From Haemonchus contortus (taxonomy: Eukaryota > Nematoda > Chromadorea > Rhabditida > Trichostrongylidae): 64,000 nucleotides of DNA. The stretch lies in assembly GCA_000469685.2 (NCBI GenBank), contig LS997566.1, forward strand, positions 17,799,545 through 17,863,544. Reading direction: 5' to 3'. The position numbers were made by a program, and so were the translations under genes. The notes beneath the pieces are model-generated. The model searched no databases. It was not told where the DNA came from and saw only the letters and a program-made list of their open reading frames with translations. Below, in pieces: positions 47,338 to 58,902 of this stretch (position 1 is its first letter; every line of letters starts with the position of its first letter).

Positions 47338-47598
47338 TTGCATATTCCGATCAGAAACGTGAGCTTCAAAGCTTTTCTGTTCGATGACTTCAACTTATTT
47401 ATTCCTCCAAAGAATGAATCTACAAGTGTGGTACCTTTGAAGTTCAACCTTCCTGATCACTCATTTCATGAAGCATTTAGTATGTATGAGAGACAGGACG
47501 GCTATGAAAAGGTCAAAAAAAGCCGGGAATCTATCTCGTACAAACTTCTCGAAAACATATACGTTGTTGAAGCCAAATATTGGGGTGTGGTGCAGTAG
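47338..47598 (+). CDS. Orphan ORF, protein-like
   Basis: Open frame rich in Phe, Lys and Glu (NVSFKAFLFDDFNLFIPP, NLPDHSFHEAFSMYERQDGY, KLLENIYVVEAKYWG) that runs into the 270-bp repeat at 47582, where it stops. Composition and length look coding, but no start, acceptor or relative is certain. It may be a fragment of a gene or transposon cut by the repeat insertion. Confidence 0.3.
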   Translation: MHIPIRNVSFKAFLFDDFNLFIPPKNESTSVVPLKFNLPDHSFHEAFSMYERQDGYEKVKKSRESISYKLLENIYVVEAKYWGVVQ

Positions 47599-47842
47599 GA
47601 ACGAAACTGTCGCGTTGCGGCGAGAGAGACGTCTCGCGCAAAGGAATGTAGCAGAATGCGGCAGCATGTAGGAGATACAGCAACAAAGGAACTAACAGTA
47701 GAATCATGTCAAAAGTAATAGTCGCATAGCGATTGAGCTGTATGAGGATTGCTAGAACTGTTACGATGAGACAAATGGTCCGCGTCAGCCGCGTGCGGAG
47801 GATCGATTACACAAGAACGTTTATACTGCCCGGCTCCCCAAA
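47582..47842 (-). repeat. 270-bp dispersed repeat, copy 4
   Basis: GTGTGGTGCAGTAGGAACGA, GCGGCGAGAGAGACG, CATAGCGATTGAGCTGTATG, TGGTCCGCGTCAGCCGCGTG: same orientation as copy 1. Confidence 0.65.
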
Positions 47843-48833
47843 TATTGCTGTTCTGAAGGCCAGGCTACCAACAGTCTTTCTTAGATTTTATCATTACGAT
47901 TCTGTCGTTTCAAGATTGCCGCAATATCGCCAGTACGATCATTTCCTTGTCCGGCCGAAACGTTTGTACGGTTTCCTTCACATAAAGTTTGAAGCCTTCC
48001 AGCCTTACAGGTAGGCCATATAGCATTTAGTTAGCTCGCTTGACAGCTCAGCTGATGATAAGATTTATGATTCCAACAGAGAGTGCTTAGGTACTGAGCC
48101 ACTTAAGAGTTTGGAACCTTCTCATTTTTCCACCGTTCTGAAGAGCACTTTTCTATCAGTTAGTGAAGTAGGACGTAAATCGAGAATTGACTTAACTTTT
48201 ACTCGTGGCTAACAAAAAAGAATTTGAGTAGGAAACGACAAAGTGAGTAGTAGGCTACGTTACCAAAAGTGGACTTTTCCCGGAAAACAGACCAGTTTGG
48301 CAGCCCGCTGTCGGCCGTCATAACCATCAACGGAGCACTCATTCACACTACTCAATTTGAACAAACTTTCGGCTAGTCGTTCATATACAATTGAGACGAA
48401 ATCCCATAACTTCAATGACGTGGGACTGGTCAGTAGGATCCTGTCCTGTTGTGGGGAATGGAAATTGATGTTCCGGTTAGGGTAGGCATCACCTTGATTA
48501 TTCCATAACCCTCCTTATCATATATGTATATAATGCGGAAGTGGTAACGCGATACTTGAAAAGAACAGGGTGACAAGGACAGGGAACAAAATAAATAGTT
48601 TTGAGCAGTAGTGTCACCAGAAACACTCGAATCTTCGAACCTATACACTTTTCAGAGTTGTTGCCCACCTACCCAATACCGGTGACGCCAGCATGCTAGA
48701 CCTAATGGGTGTTCTGCAGCCTGGTCGTAATAAATAAATCTTCTAATCCATACAGCTCTCACACGTTTCAATTGACTGCCCTCACAGCTAACCCTGTTTC
48801 AGCCATATTTCCTTACGTACCTTGAATGTTTTG
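47843..48833. other. Intergenic, nothing recognised
   Basis: About 1 kb. No exon or shared repeat recognised. Confidence 0.4.
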
Positions 48834-49100
48834 GGATGCAGGTGGTGCAGTGGCGAGTGATGCAATTCAAAAGACGCAGGGTTTAAGGGTCAAGCCCGAT
48901 CGCTTTCCGTTTAGGCCAACCGAATCTCCTTCATTCGGAGATCGGTTAATCGGTACCAGACTCGTCTGGGAGGATCACAACACACACGCGCACATCGACT
49001 GGCCACCGCAAGTCATTGTATAGGCCACATACGTATTCAATACGAAGCTACGATTCTGAATGATGGGCGATATGGGGCGCATTACTCATGGCCAGACGAA
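48834..49100 (+). repeat. tRNA-derived SINE, copy 7
   Basis: GATGCAGGTGGTGCAGTGGC (A box), a damaged B box (GGTCAAGCCCGATCG), body GGTACCAGACTCGTCTGGGA and GACTGGCCACCGCAAGTCAT. Confidence 0.8.
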
Positions 49101-49384
49101 ACTGATCTATGTCAAAAGATTTCGTCCTTTTATCCTCTACTAGATGTTTTATGCGTGCATTTAGTAAAACAACTCTGAAATATACATATGTGTAGGTTAA
49201 TGTTCAAGACGTGCGTATCGCAGATTGGGACAGACGGTAAAGAATAACATAGAATATTGCATTTTAACAAAACTGTCGTTCCACGGTTGTCGTCATGCCC
49301 GTGCGCTGTGTGATTCAGATTCAGGATGGTATTTCTTTACGGTGTTAGTATTCTCGGACAACGACAAGCCTTTTCTCATACAGT

Positions 49385-49678
49385 CTTGAAAGTAAAGTTT
49401 TGAAGCGTCAATCAATCCCGTCTGAGGGATGCGCCCACGCATTCGACCCTCTTCAGAATCGTAGTGGTGTATTGAATGCTTTTGTGGCCTATACAGTGAA
49501 TTGCGGTGGCAGTTGATGTAGAAGTCAGTGCATTTGAGCTCCCATACGATTCTAGCGTCAATTGACTGACCCCGGAGGGATGGAAGGCTTGAATGGCCTA
49601 GGCGGTTATCGATCCGGAATTCCAACCCTAACTATGGCTGTGAGATGGTGCGCCACTTGCCACTACACTACCTCCGCC
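49385..49678 (-). repeat. tRNA-derived SINE, copy 8
   Basis: Minus-strand copy: AGGGCGGAGGTAGTGTAGTGGC at 49678, then GGTTGGAATTCCGGATCG, and the body (CGATTCTGAAGAGGGTCGAA). It lies about 285 bp from copy 7 in opposite orientation. Confidence 0.8.
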
Positions 49679-50379
49679 CTTTTCTCATCGTAAGAAACTA
49701 TTTTACTGAAAAAAGCCGGCAATTCATTGATGTAGATAATCAGATATCACAGTGCAGCTATGGCGTGATCCTGTTCCGAATCGGGAGCATCGCACTGATT
49801 GGTATATGTGATATTAATTTACAGGGAATGTTCGAAATAATTGTGAATGCATATAACAAATGGATGCACAGTAACTACATGGCAAATTACGTTTTTGTCA
49901 TGAGTAATGCATAGCGGAAGAATGTACTCGCAGGGGCTTAGACAAGCAAAAGGAGATTTTATGAAGTTTTTGCTCTAACAATGAAAATCGGGAGCGAAAA
50001 ATCGAACCTGTTTCGAAAAGTAGTGAACCATAAGCTCATCTTCCTTTGTTGAAAAATACCTCACATGGAACACGCACTTTTTCCAATTTCTTCCGGCATG
50101 CTATATACTATTCATCAAGTCAGCAGGCTCCGAAGGAAAGGAATGCTGTGCCTCAGGTTCCTCTGAGAGGACGATTCAGTGGACTAGTGTGGCTCGCTAC
50201 AGTTTGAACTGAAGCCACTGCTGCCTCCAGCTCAAGGAAACCGAAGAAGAACCGGACACAAGTGTCAGCTGATACTACGTTCTACAAGTACCCCACCCTA
50301 AGGTTTAATAAGAAGAGTGTCCTTAATATTTACCATGATCAAAGGCCTTGGCAAGACAAGAATGCGTTGAAATGCTTAC
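49679..50379. other. Intergenic, nothing recognised
   Basis: About 700 bases. No supportable exon. Confidence 0.4.
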
Positions 50380-53300
50380 CTGCACGACGCTCATTTTCGG
50401 CGAGTTGTCATCGATAGGTTGGGCTGTCGGGTTCACTCCTCGGTCTTCCTTTGGAGTTTTCTAGAATGATAATTAGAATTAGAAAAGAACCAAGGCAATT
50501 GAAAGAGGGCTAATTTATAGTCACGTCTCAAGAGAACGAATGAGAAACTGGTGTAGAAGGTGGTGTCGAAGTGTCCCTGTACAAAGGCAAATGGAAAAGC
50601 ATAAGTAGAACTGGTAACACAAGGTTCTCGAATAAACTCTAATTATCGGATGCATGTGAAAGCTGTTTGATTTCAGGAAGCGGTTTCTCATGTAACCGTG
50701 TTAAAAAGTTTTCTGAACCACCATTTGTAGGAGAACTGGACGGACCTACGTAAGATGAGTAAAAGACAGTGCTAAATTTCCGGAAATGCCTTTCTAACCC
50801 TTCTAAAAGAGCCGGAAACCACGAAATCTTTTCGACCCTGAATACGGCTAGTTTTTTCTTGATTTGTTAATGGGTGATTGAATGGTGATGGAAGCTAAAA
50901 ACAGACGGGACAGTCTTTGGTGAAAAAGAGACAAGTGTTTCATTTTTTGGATAGATGTGCAGACCCAAATGACCATTACATAATTTCCTGTGATTGCATG
51001 GCTTTCAAAACAAAAAGTGGTATTGTAAGTGTGACTACCCAATTTAGATAAGACGAGTATAAGTGGAATGTTTGCTCCTTCGAATGCTGGCTAGTCACCT
51101 CTGATTTGACAAAGAGGAAGCCCCTTACCTCCTATGAGTGAAGTGGAACTTATTGAAAACGAAGGAGTTTGAAGAATAACGATGTAAAAAATGAGAAACA
51201 TAACAAATGTATAATAACTAAAACGAAGCTCGTGGGTTCTTTTCCCCAAACAAATCACTGTGCCCACCTTATCCTGAATCCCATCAGTGGATGGAACTAG
51301 TGGACCAAGGAAGTGGGTGAATTTGTATTTCACTATGCGTAAATCAAGATAGCAGTGAATAAAAAAATATTGTTAGTAATGTCAAGTACTGTATATTTAT
51401 AAACCCGTCAACCAAGTTGGTATTGTTTCTAGGATTACCTTCAATAGGAAACTTAGAGTTTATAAATTTATTTTTATATACATATGCGCCTGACTATTTC
51501 AGTATTACGTCCCTTTCTCAATAGAATTTCTATCATTTCTCCCATCTTTATAGGAGGATACCTTACTAGAGCATGTATGTACTGGCAAATCTCACTGTTT
51601 CTGTGTATATAATAGGAACTCTGTTGATATTAGAAGTGTTAGTCTCACTATGAAGATACTTGATGATAATCTTAAATTGTCAGTTTTACCATATAGTTTG
51701 ATACCTGCTTTACCATTAGCTATATTAATAGTGTAGTCTAAATGGTGCTGGTATCCACGTTTCAATGTGTTTTTGAGCTCAAATATAAGTCTACATATCA
51801 AAGGAAACTACTCTTCAAAATTTGATTCGACCCCATTATGTAGAATTGATGAGTTGCCTTTATATCCAAGTGGAATAAATTGTTTATTTTTATTGAATCT
51901 TCGAACTTCTGCAAAGTCATATTCCATGAGTGAAAGGATCAGAGATGGTAAAAAAGACTGCAGTCGCCTCCTCCATTACCTCCTTATAAATATCATTCCC
52001 AAAAATACGAAAACTGTTGGATATTAGGTGATCCTTATAATAGAGCAAATCTCCAATCCAATAGTAATATCTAGAGTTATTTTAGACCTCTCTTTTATCA
52101 ATATATGGCACGTGGTACCCATTGGCTTCAAATACATGTATTATAGATCTGCTAGCACAATCATAACAGAGCTATAGCAGTTCCGTCACACTACCTATAA
52201 TTGAATTATTATTCGAACTTGTAGATATGTAGTGAATACTGCTCAAGATTGTCATCTTTGATAGAACTGAGTAGTATTTGTATTGCTTATGGACCAATAT
52301 ATTTTTATGGTCCTATTTCTCTTTTATATTACTTCAGTGTGAAGTGTTTCTGCACAGCTTGAAATCATAGGCCTACTACTATTGTTATGATTCCTTGTGA
52401 TAGATCTAAACATGATAGAAATTTTACTTCGGAAACTTCGGAAAAGCATGATTGATAGGAAGGTTAGCTTTCCGAACCTCATTGAGGTCATTTTGAAAGA
52501 AACGTGTTGTGTCAAAATATTAAAAAATAAATTTTATTGCACATTATGAGATTGTAGGCATTATTAATATTCTGGTGGACGTTTTACTTATTTTTATGTA
52601 TTTTTAAATCTTATTTATTTTTTATGGTTTTATTTATTATTTTTTATTTCATTTTTATTAACCTTGTTACCTATGTTTTATGCAATCCGTTATTAGCTGT
52701 TTTATAACCAACAATATGAACCCCACCCCCCCCCCCCATCTACTCCTCATGCTTTAAAAAAACTGGATTTGAATGAAACTTTTCAGCGTAGATGACATCC
52801 AAAGCTCAAATGAGGACCACTCATATGCTTATGATGGCTTTGATCTTACCGGAGAAGTTCTTCAATTCGAGAAAGAAGTTGGATAAATTTTGGAATTCGG
52901 ATCATATGAAATTTCCATGAAGGGATAGCGATGGGGAAACGAACGAAGGAAGGCACTTCATTCACTTCGCTGAGTAGTTGTTTTTCAAGGGCATAATTCT
53001 CGAGTGGATCTCTTATGCATGGAATATCTTATTATGCGAGCATACTTCCAAAAGAAGAGGTTCTGCACAGTGTAGTGCATTCAGAAAGGTCATAAAGGAT
53101 GCATAACACTCAGGAAATCTATAAGCTACTTACTACTTACAGCAGACGGGTCTGGTTTTTCATGAAAGCCAACAGAACACCATAAATAGGGTTACAGCCA
53201 ACAAAGTAAAACTAAATTCATCAGATGAACACATAGAGAGGAATGTAAGGACGACAATGCTCCACACATAACCGACGACACAATCGATAAACAGTAGAAC

Positions 53301-53919
53301 CTGAAATTGAACAATGCACTGCCACTGGTAGCGGAATATGATGCATAACTTTTTCATAGCCCTCTTCATGTTTGAAAATTATGGCCTAGAGAGCTGGTAT
53401 GCTTTCTAGAAGTCTTGAAAGTACCAAGTGGTGGGCGTTCTGCTGGAACGAGCTGTTCTCCAATTTGTTTTTCCGAAAATATCACGATGCATAGATAAAG
53501 GTATGTATTGCTGTTACAGGGCCCATAGTAAAAGGTCTAACCTCATAAACTCGCACAAGTGACTTATCCGGAATAGGCAGAGCCAGCTTGAACTCGAAGC
53601 GAAAAAATAGCTGAGAAGAAAAGGGGAAAGAAGAGGAGTGAGGAAGGAGAAAGGAAAGGAAAACGTAACGAATGGAGATAGGAAGAGGAAAGGGTAATCG
53701 AAGAAAGGAGGAGGGCTAGTATCCAGAACTGTCAATGAGAGATGATGGTAATTACCTTTGAAACAACAGGAAGTGGCAGAAGGTAATGCACCCAGGGCAA
53801 AGAGCGGTAAGACGTCGCAGCTGTTGTTGTCGAACGACGGGGTCTACTAGGGATACGGCGAGTTGGCACGTCGCCAAACGGGTTCCAATCTCAAACGGTA
53901 GCCCTTTCAGGCGCTGCAT
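50380..53919 (-). CDS. Candidate multi-pass membrane protein, incomplete model
   Basis: Exon-like pieces with good splice sites: 53610-53542 (CTCAG|...|GTTAGA; FEFKLALPIPDKSLVRVYE), 53300-53160 (TTTCAG|...; VLLFIDCVVGYVWSIVVLTF, then a second hydrophobic block ending VFCWLS-stop), 50576-50525 (GTACAG|...|GTGACT; GHFDTTFYTSFSFVLLR) and 50460-50380 (TTCTAG|...|GTAAGC; KTPKEDRGVNPTAQPIDD). The first two join in phase 0 and give at least two spans. A 5' exon at 53919-53756 (CTGTTCAG then ATGCAG) looks right but ends in phase 2, which does not fit. The AT-rich island lies inside the putative gene. No family recognised. Confidence 0.35.
51340..52720. other. AT-rich island of unlike composition
   Basis: About 1.4 kb markedly richer in A and T than its flanks, ending at a poly-C run. 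Minus-strand frames near 51590-51930 read like protein (YDFAEVRRFNKNKQFIPLGY; NTLKRGYQHHLDYTINIANG; GIKLYGKTDNLRLSSSIFIV) but are broken by stops. I do not recognise the family. It could be a decayed mobile element or foreign DNA. Confidence 0.45.
52721..52737 (+). repeat. Poly-C tract
   Basis: CCCCA then twelve C. It marks the right edge of the AT-rich island. Confidence 0.9.
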
Positions 53920-54804
53920 CTTCACTGAACAGCCGAAAGACACGTTCACGTCAATGAAGAGATATCACCGCGACCAACGGATCCCCGACCGCTCAATGCT
54001 TCCTTCCCTTCGTCATCAGTGTCACCGGTTTTCGCCGGTGAAATGCAATGAATCTTGGAGAGCTATTGTGTGGGAAGATTTCTGCGCCATGAATCTGCAC
54101 CCAGACTTCAACTGTAGCAGTGATCAGCCGCTCATGTCATTGAACAAGCAACTCATTTAGAAAAATCGAGGAATCCTTCATAATTCAGTGGGATCATAGG
54201 TCGGAAGTATTACAAGCCAACAGGAACAAGATTGCATCTATTTCTACAAAAACATTCAAATGAAAATCGGTATAAGTGCTGAAGGTCTAATTTTAGTTCG
54301 AAGTGGGCACCGAAATTGCAATAGCAGCCCTTCAGTTCTACTCTCTCTTACCAAGTCTTTCTCTTTGCTAAAATTTTCTTGTACCATTCGACGATGTCAC
54401 CATTTCGTCTCCTCTGACTCTTGCAAACGAGTATTAGCGCCCAAAGCAAAAAAAACATGAATTTTCTAGTGCAAACATACCTAAGCAAATATACACGCCC
54501 TGCATACACCAACAGTGAGCTACTCTAGAATTTTCCATCGGTTACTAATTTGTGTTGTATCTCTCTTATTATAAAGCAGAAACTTGGTGTGTATTATTAC
54601 ATGCACAATGAAATGAATTTCACGCTGTTTTGCTCATTTCTCGTTCTGAATATGATGGAGCTCCAACGACTTCCACTAACAGTATTAGCGCATCGTTCCT
54701 GAAGGCACATTTGACATGATGATGTAATCGTACTAGCTGCCTCCTAAAGACGACTAAATATTCCTTATTCAGCATGTTAGTAATCACTTAGCAAGGGCTG
54801 ATAT
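53920..54804. other. Intergenic, nothing recognised
   Basis: A 124-codon plus-strand open stretch (53786-54160) overlaps the candidate membrane gene on the other strand and has no splice support. Nothing else seen. Confidence 0.4.
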
Positions 54805-55312
54805 TAAAGGCATACTTCACGATAAAAATGGTTTCTGAGCTTCCCCCACAGAATGAATTCGAGATCCCATCGTATACCATATCGCTAATAGGTCGGGAAA
54901 AGGCCTAGTTAAGGAGTTATAAAAGCTCAAAGATTGCACCGTGTGTATCTTCGGACGAGTTTCACCGGCAATGTAGGAGCTGCACCGAACACAATGGAAT
55001 CCATGTGGGAAGTTCAAACATTTGGTCATGACCCATAGCGACAGTGAAAGGCAGTTCTGCACAATTCTGGCTTGATGTGGTCAGCTCTTCGCGCAATTGC
55101 AACAATTGAAATTTGTCCGAATACTCCTGCCAAGTTATTTCCGTCATGGCAATCTCGTCCAAACTCTATTTCCCTACTTCTGAGGAGCCATAGTTTTCTC
55201 GAATTGGCGAATTTTCTCGCTTTTTCCACTACCGATGTACTACTCCCAACCTACACTTCTGCATTCCGGATAAAAACGGGTACCCCAAATCATCGTGATC
55301 GGTGCTTTCGAA
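54805..55312 (-). mobile_element. TIR element family, copy d (near complete)
   Basis: Left AAAGGCATACTTCACGATAA, right CATCGTGATCGGTGCTTTCG. The interior matches copies b and c throughout (ttaaggagttataaaagctcaaagatt..., ...gtgaaaggcagttctgcacaattctgg...). Confidence 0.7.
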
Positions 55313-56383
55313 GAATATAAGACTCGACATCAACATAATTATAAGAGCGTCTCGTATAGATCCGGTAGATTTGAGCAGTCAGGCGCTTCCCGCATAGGTA
55401 TTACCGGTACCGAGTCGAGACTAACAAAAAAGGACGAGTGAATCGGCGCCCAGTTCAGAAATTTCTGAGGCAGAAAGGAATTATTGATTCCAATTCATTC
55501 GATATTAATTAGCTACACAAGTAGGTTCTATTGCAATGTGCATAGTCACTGCAGTGAGTGAATATCTCTTGAATGGTGGGGGCTCTTCCCATGCCAACCG
55601 CGATCATTCACATGCAACAGACGGGAGAGCACAGTAAAATTTCTTGTGGTTACGACAATGATTGTACAGAAAGCTATTGAACGATACAGAGAGGCAGAAT
55701 CAATCAAAGACGAAATGAAAAGTAGAAGAAAGGCTGGTGTTCTGAAAGATTGAACTATTCGAACGGTCCCTTTACGAGTCGATCGTTATTCTGGTGACCC
55801 CTGTAAAGGCGAACAACTTAGCAGGAATTAACGAAGTTCTCGGATCGGCGGATTGTCAAGCAGAACCTCGCTGCTTTCCTATCATACGCACGAATGGCAC
55901 TTCATTTCCTGTCTCAACAGATAGTGCAGGGTCAAAAAAATGAAGAAGTTTGCCAGCCTTTTCTAGGGCAGACAAGCATCCCTTCATTCCTTCCTCTAAC
56001 TAGAAAATTTTTTATAACAGAGCTGATACTCAGAAACTGAAACGATTGGGTTTCAGCTTGAAGCATTAAGTGCAATCTCTCACACAAAATGTTATAAGAA
56101 CAGTCAAAGTATGTTTATTTAAGAAGTCACGGATGTTGGTAAGACGCCGTTGGTCAAGTCGGTACAGGCATGAAAATTTACAAAGGCGAGCATCGGCCTA
56201 ACTCCGCTTCCTGAAATAGCCCATGGTCTCTCTAAAAAAACGCAACTCAAGCCTACAGAGCCAGGCTCTGTCAGTAGTGTGACGATGCGAGCTGCCCGAC
56301 ACCATTAGCATGGAGGGGTAGCCACTGCTCTTCCGATCTTAGGCCACTTGGCTCCTTCGTATGATTCCTGATTATAAGAAGAC
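55313..56383. other. Intergenic, nothing recognised
   Basis: About 1.1 kb. No exon, tRNA or shared repeat recognised. Confidence 0.4.
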
Positions 56384-56643
56384 TTGTCGAGATCGCAATC
56401 CCAGTTTGGAGTTATTAGAAATAGGGCTCAAGAACAGCTGAAAAGAAATGGAGGAAGGGTACCTGCGTGCAAATTACGAGAACTGGAAAACAAAATATGG
56501 GTCTATACTTCTGCTGATGGACAATTGTGGCTTGTTGTTGCACGCAATGTAAGCAACCGAGTATACAAATTCGTTGTTAACCTCAGCATTGCATCTTGAC
56601 ACATACTGCAATGAATAGGCGCCCATAATTTTAGGACACCCTG
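56384..56643. mobile_element. Right end of a Tc1/mariner-type element
   Basis: ATAATTTTAGGACACCCTG followed by TA reads, inverted, CAGGGTGTCCTAAAATTAT, the style of terminus also seen on the element at 59425. A 71-codon open stretch (56384-56599, with VYTSADGQLWLVVARN) lies just inside it. No matching left end was found, so the element is truncated. Family assignment rests on the terminus only. Confidence 0.35.
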
Positions 56644-56743
56644 TAGTTCGCTCGTCTTCCATGGTCAACCTATCTAAATGTTGAACTTTCCGGCAGTGCT
56701 CTGAAGGTACCGCTTTCGGCAAATTGGAGGTCCTATTTTTAGT

Positions 56744-57256
56744 TCAAGGCACAGTTAACGATAATTTTGAAAGACCCGTTTTTATTCGAAAAGCGGAAGT
56801 ATAGATCAGAAATAGTTCATCGGTAGTGAAGAAAGCGAAAGAATTCGCCGACGTCGAGAAAAATATGGCTCCTCAAAAGTAGGAGAAATAGAATTTGGAC
56901 GAGATTGCCGTGACGGAAATAACATGGGAGGGGTACTCGGACGAGATTTCAGCTGTTGCAGTTGCGAGAAGAGCTGACTACATCTAGCCAGAGCTGTACA
57001 GCACTGTCTTTCACTGTCGCTATGAATCATGATAAGTTGTTTGAACTTCCTACATGGGTTTCCTTATGATTGCAGCCTCTACAATGCCGGTGAAACTCGT
57101 TCGAGGATACACACAGGCCAATCTTTGAGCCTTTATAACTCCCTAACTAGGTCGTTTTCAGACTCAATAGTGCCAGATATGGTATACGCGAGAACCTCGA
57201 ATTCATTCTGTGAGGATATATCAGAAACCATTTTTATCGTGAACTGTGCCTTTAAA
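56744..57256 (+). mobile_element. TIR element family, copy e (complete)
   Basis: Left TCAAGGCACAGTTAACGATAA, right TTATCGTGAACTGTGCCTTTAA, about 512 bp apart and inverted. It is in the opposite orientation to copy d, 1.4 kb away. Confidence 0.75.
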
Positions 57257-57925
57257 TAATGGAAGTAATGATGCAAAATAGAGCAGAGGCGACGAAAAAA
57301 TTGCAAAGATTTGTGGATTTCCAGAAACATAAGGCTTCAGTGGTGGACTAATGGGTACAAGATCATGATGACAGAAGTAACATGGGTGAATGTTTGGTCA
57401 AATTCCAATTGCATAACGTCCTAGCTACTGTGAACAGAAATTGTAGAGAGTTGCCTGCCACTGACGGCATGATTCATACTGCATGCACTCGAAACTTTAG
57501 CACTTCATGTCGGTATTCTTTCCTACAGTTGCTATTCTGTTTTGCTGTATTGCTATTCATTGCTTCAATCACCTATTTGAAACTTCAGCATATCTGCTCC
57601 ATTGTGAGGGGTGTAACTCCTTCAAGGCCCTTCAAACAGTGCCACCTCTGGGTGTGGCATACAGAGGAGTGAATATTTGAGCCATCATTCACCATCACCA
57701 TCACTACCCAGGATATTTCGTACCCCAAAACAGTTACGCATGACATTTCAGAAGGCCCAAACTCATCCCGGCAGGGAGCTTCATAAACTATTCATACCGC
57801 AGACTATTTATATAATATTCATTTCAATGACCTACTTGTTCACCCAAAAAAGTGGGCACCTGACCGAAAGCTACTAAAAAGGCAAAAGGCGACATTCGAT
57901 TTTTTGGTAGTAATATGACTAAATC
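57257..57925. other. Intergenic, nothing recognised
   Basis: About 670 bases. A hydrophobic open stretch at 57382-57672 has no splice support. Confidence 0.4.
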
Positions 57926-58175
57926 GGCGAAGGTCGTGTAGCGGTAAGTGGCGCACTATAACACATGCGTGGTCACGAAATCGGATCCCAGACTGATATC
58001 CTCCCGAGATCGATTAATTGCGACCGGATTCGTCTGGGAGGATTAAAGCACTGACTTGTACATCGGCTTGTACCGCAACTCATTGTATGAGCCACATTCA
58101 TATTCAATCGACCACTACGGCCTTGAATGCAAGTCGAATGGGGGACGCATTCCTCAGTCGGGATTGAATACTACT
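57926..58175 (+). repeat. tRNA-derived SINE, copy 9
   Basis: CGGCGAAGGTCGTGTAGCGGTAAG (A box), degraded B box (AATCGGATCCCAGACTG), body GACCGGATTCGTCTGGGAGG and GACTTGTACATCGGCTTGTA. Confidence 0.8.
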
Positions 58176-58789
58176 AAAGGCTTTATTCCTTATCCTTTAA
58201 AGACAGTGTTTACAAAAAAGTTAGGGTACCCTTTTTTGACGGGAATTGATAGGACTACTCTAGAATAAAGCGATAACAACGAAACAAGCGCAAAAAACGA
58301 TGAACAAAAATAATTACAAAGGGTCAAAAAAGAGCTGGAAAGGGGGGTTGGACGAATTTCACATTGAAAAAACGACGGTTAGGGAGTGTTCGAGCGAGAA
58401 TGCACGAACGCGACGCAATGTCCGCAATACAGACAACACATCGAAATTAACGGAGTTTCTGAACTAAAAAAACATTTGCATGCAATAATCTACACAAAAT
58501 ATGTTAAAATCTTCAATAAACTTACGAGAATAGTTAAAGAATGCTACCGTAAAAAATTAATAACAAAAAAAAACAAACGATACGCGAATAATAGAAATAA
58601 CAGCCGAATACTAGCCCCTGTGCGAGGCGGTCGACCAGCTGATCATTCCTGGCAATTTGCCAACCTGCGTATCGATTTTTCGCCAACTTCGCTCCAGTGC
58701 GAATGTGGTGAAGGACAATTGGAACAAGTAGTCAACCTAGCGAGGGGCGAAGGCATCCCGTCCCCCAAAGTTCCTGCCCTTATCGTGCC
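58176..58789. other. Open stretch of unclear nature
   Basis: Part of a 196-codon plus-strand frame (58386-58976), the longest in the window. Its right third is copy f of the TIR family, and the left part is Lys/Asn low complexity, so it is not treated as a gene. Confidence 0.4.
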
Positions 58790-58902
58790 CTATCCAGCCG
58801 TTTTCCGACCTAATTCCTGCACAAATGGTATCAGAGGGGGCTTCGAATTCATACCATGTGCAAATCTCCGAAACCATTTTTTCGTGAACAATGCCTTTAA
58901 AA
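58790..58902 (+). mobile_element. TIR element family, copy f (right end only)
   Basis: CCGTTTTCCGACCTAATTCC...CTCCGAAACCATTTTTTCGTGAACAATGCCTTTAA matches the last 115 bases of copies a and e. Confidence 0.65.

Noticed and set aside
53786..54160. 124-codon plus-strand open stretch
   Set aside because: Opposite a minus-strand frame with better splice sites; Arg/Cys/Ser-rich and without a recognisable domain.
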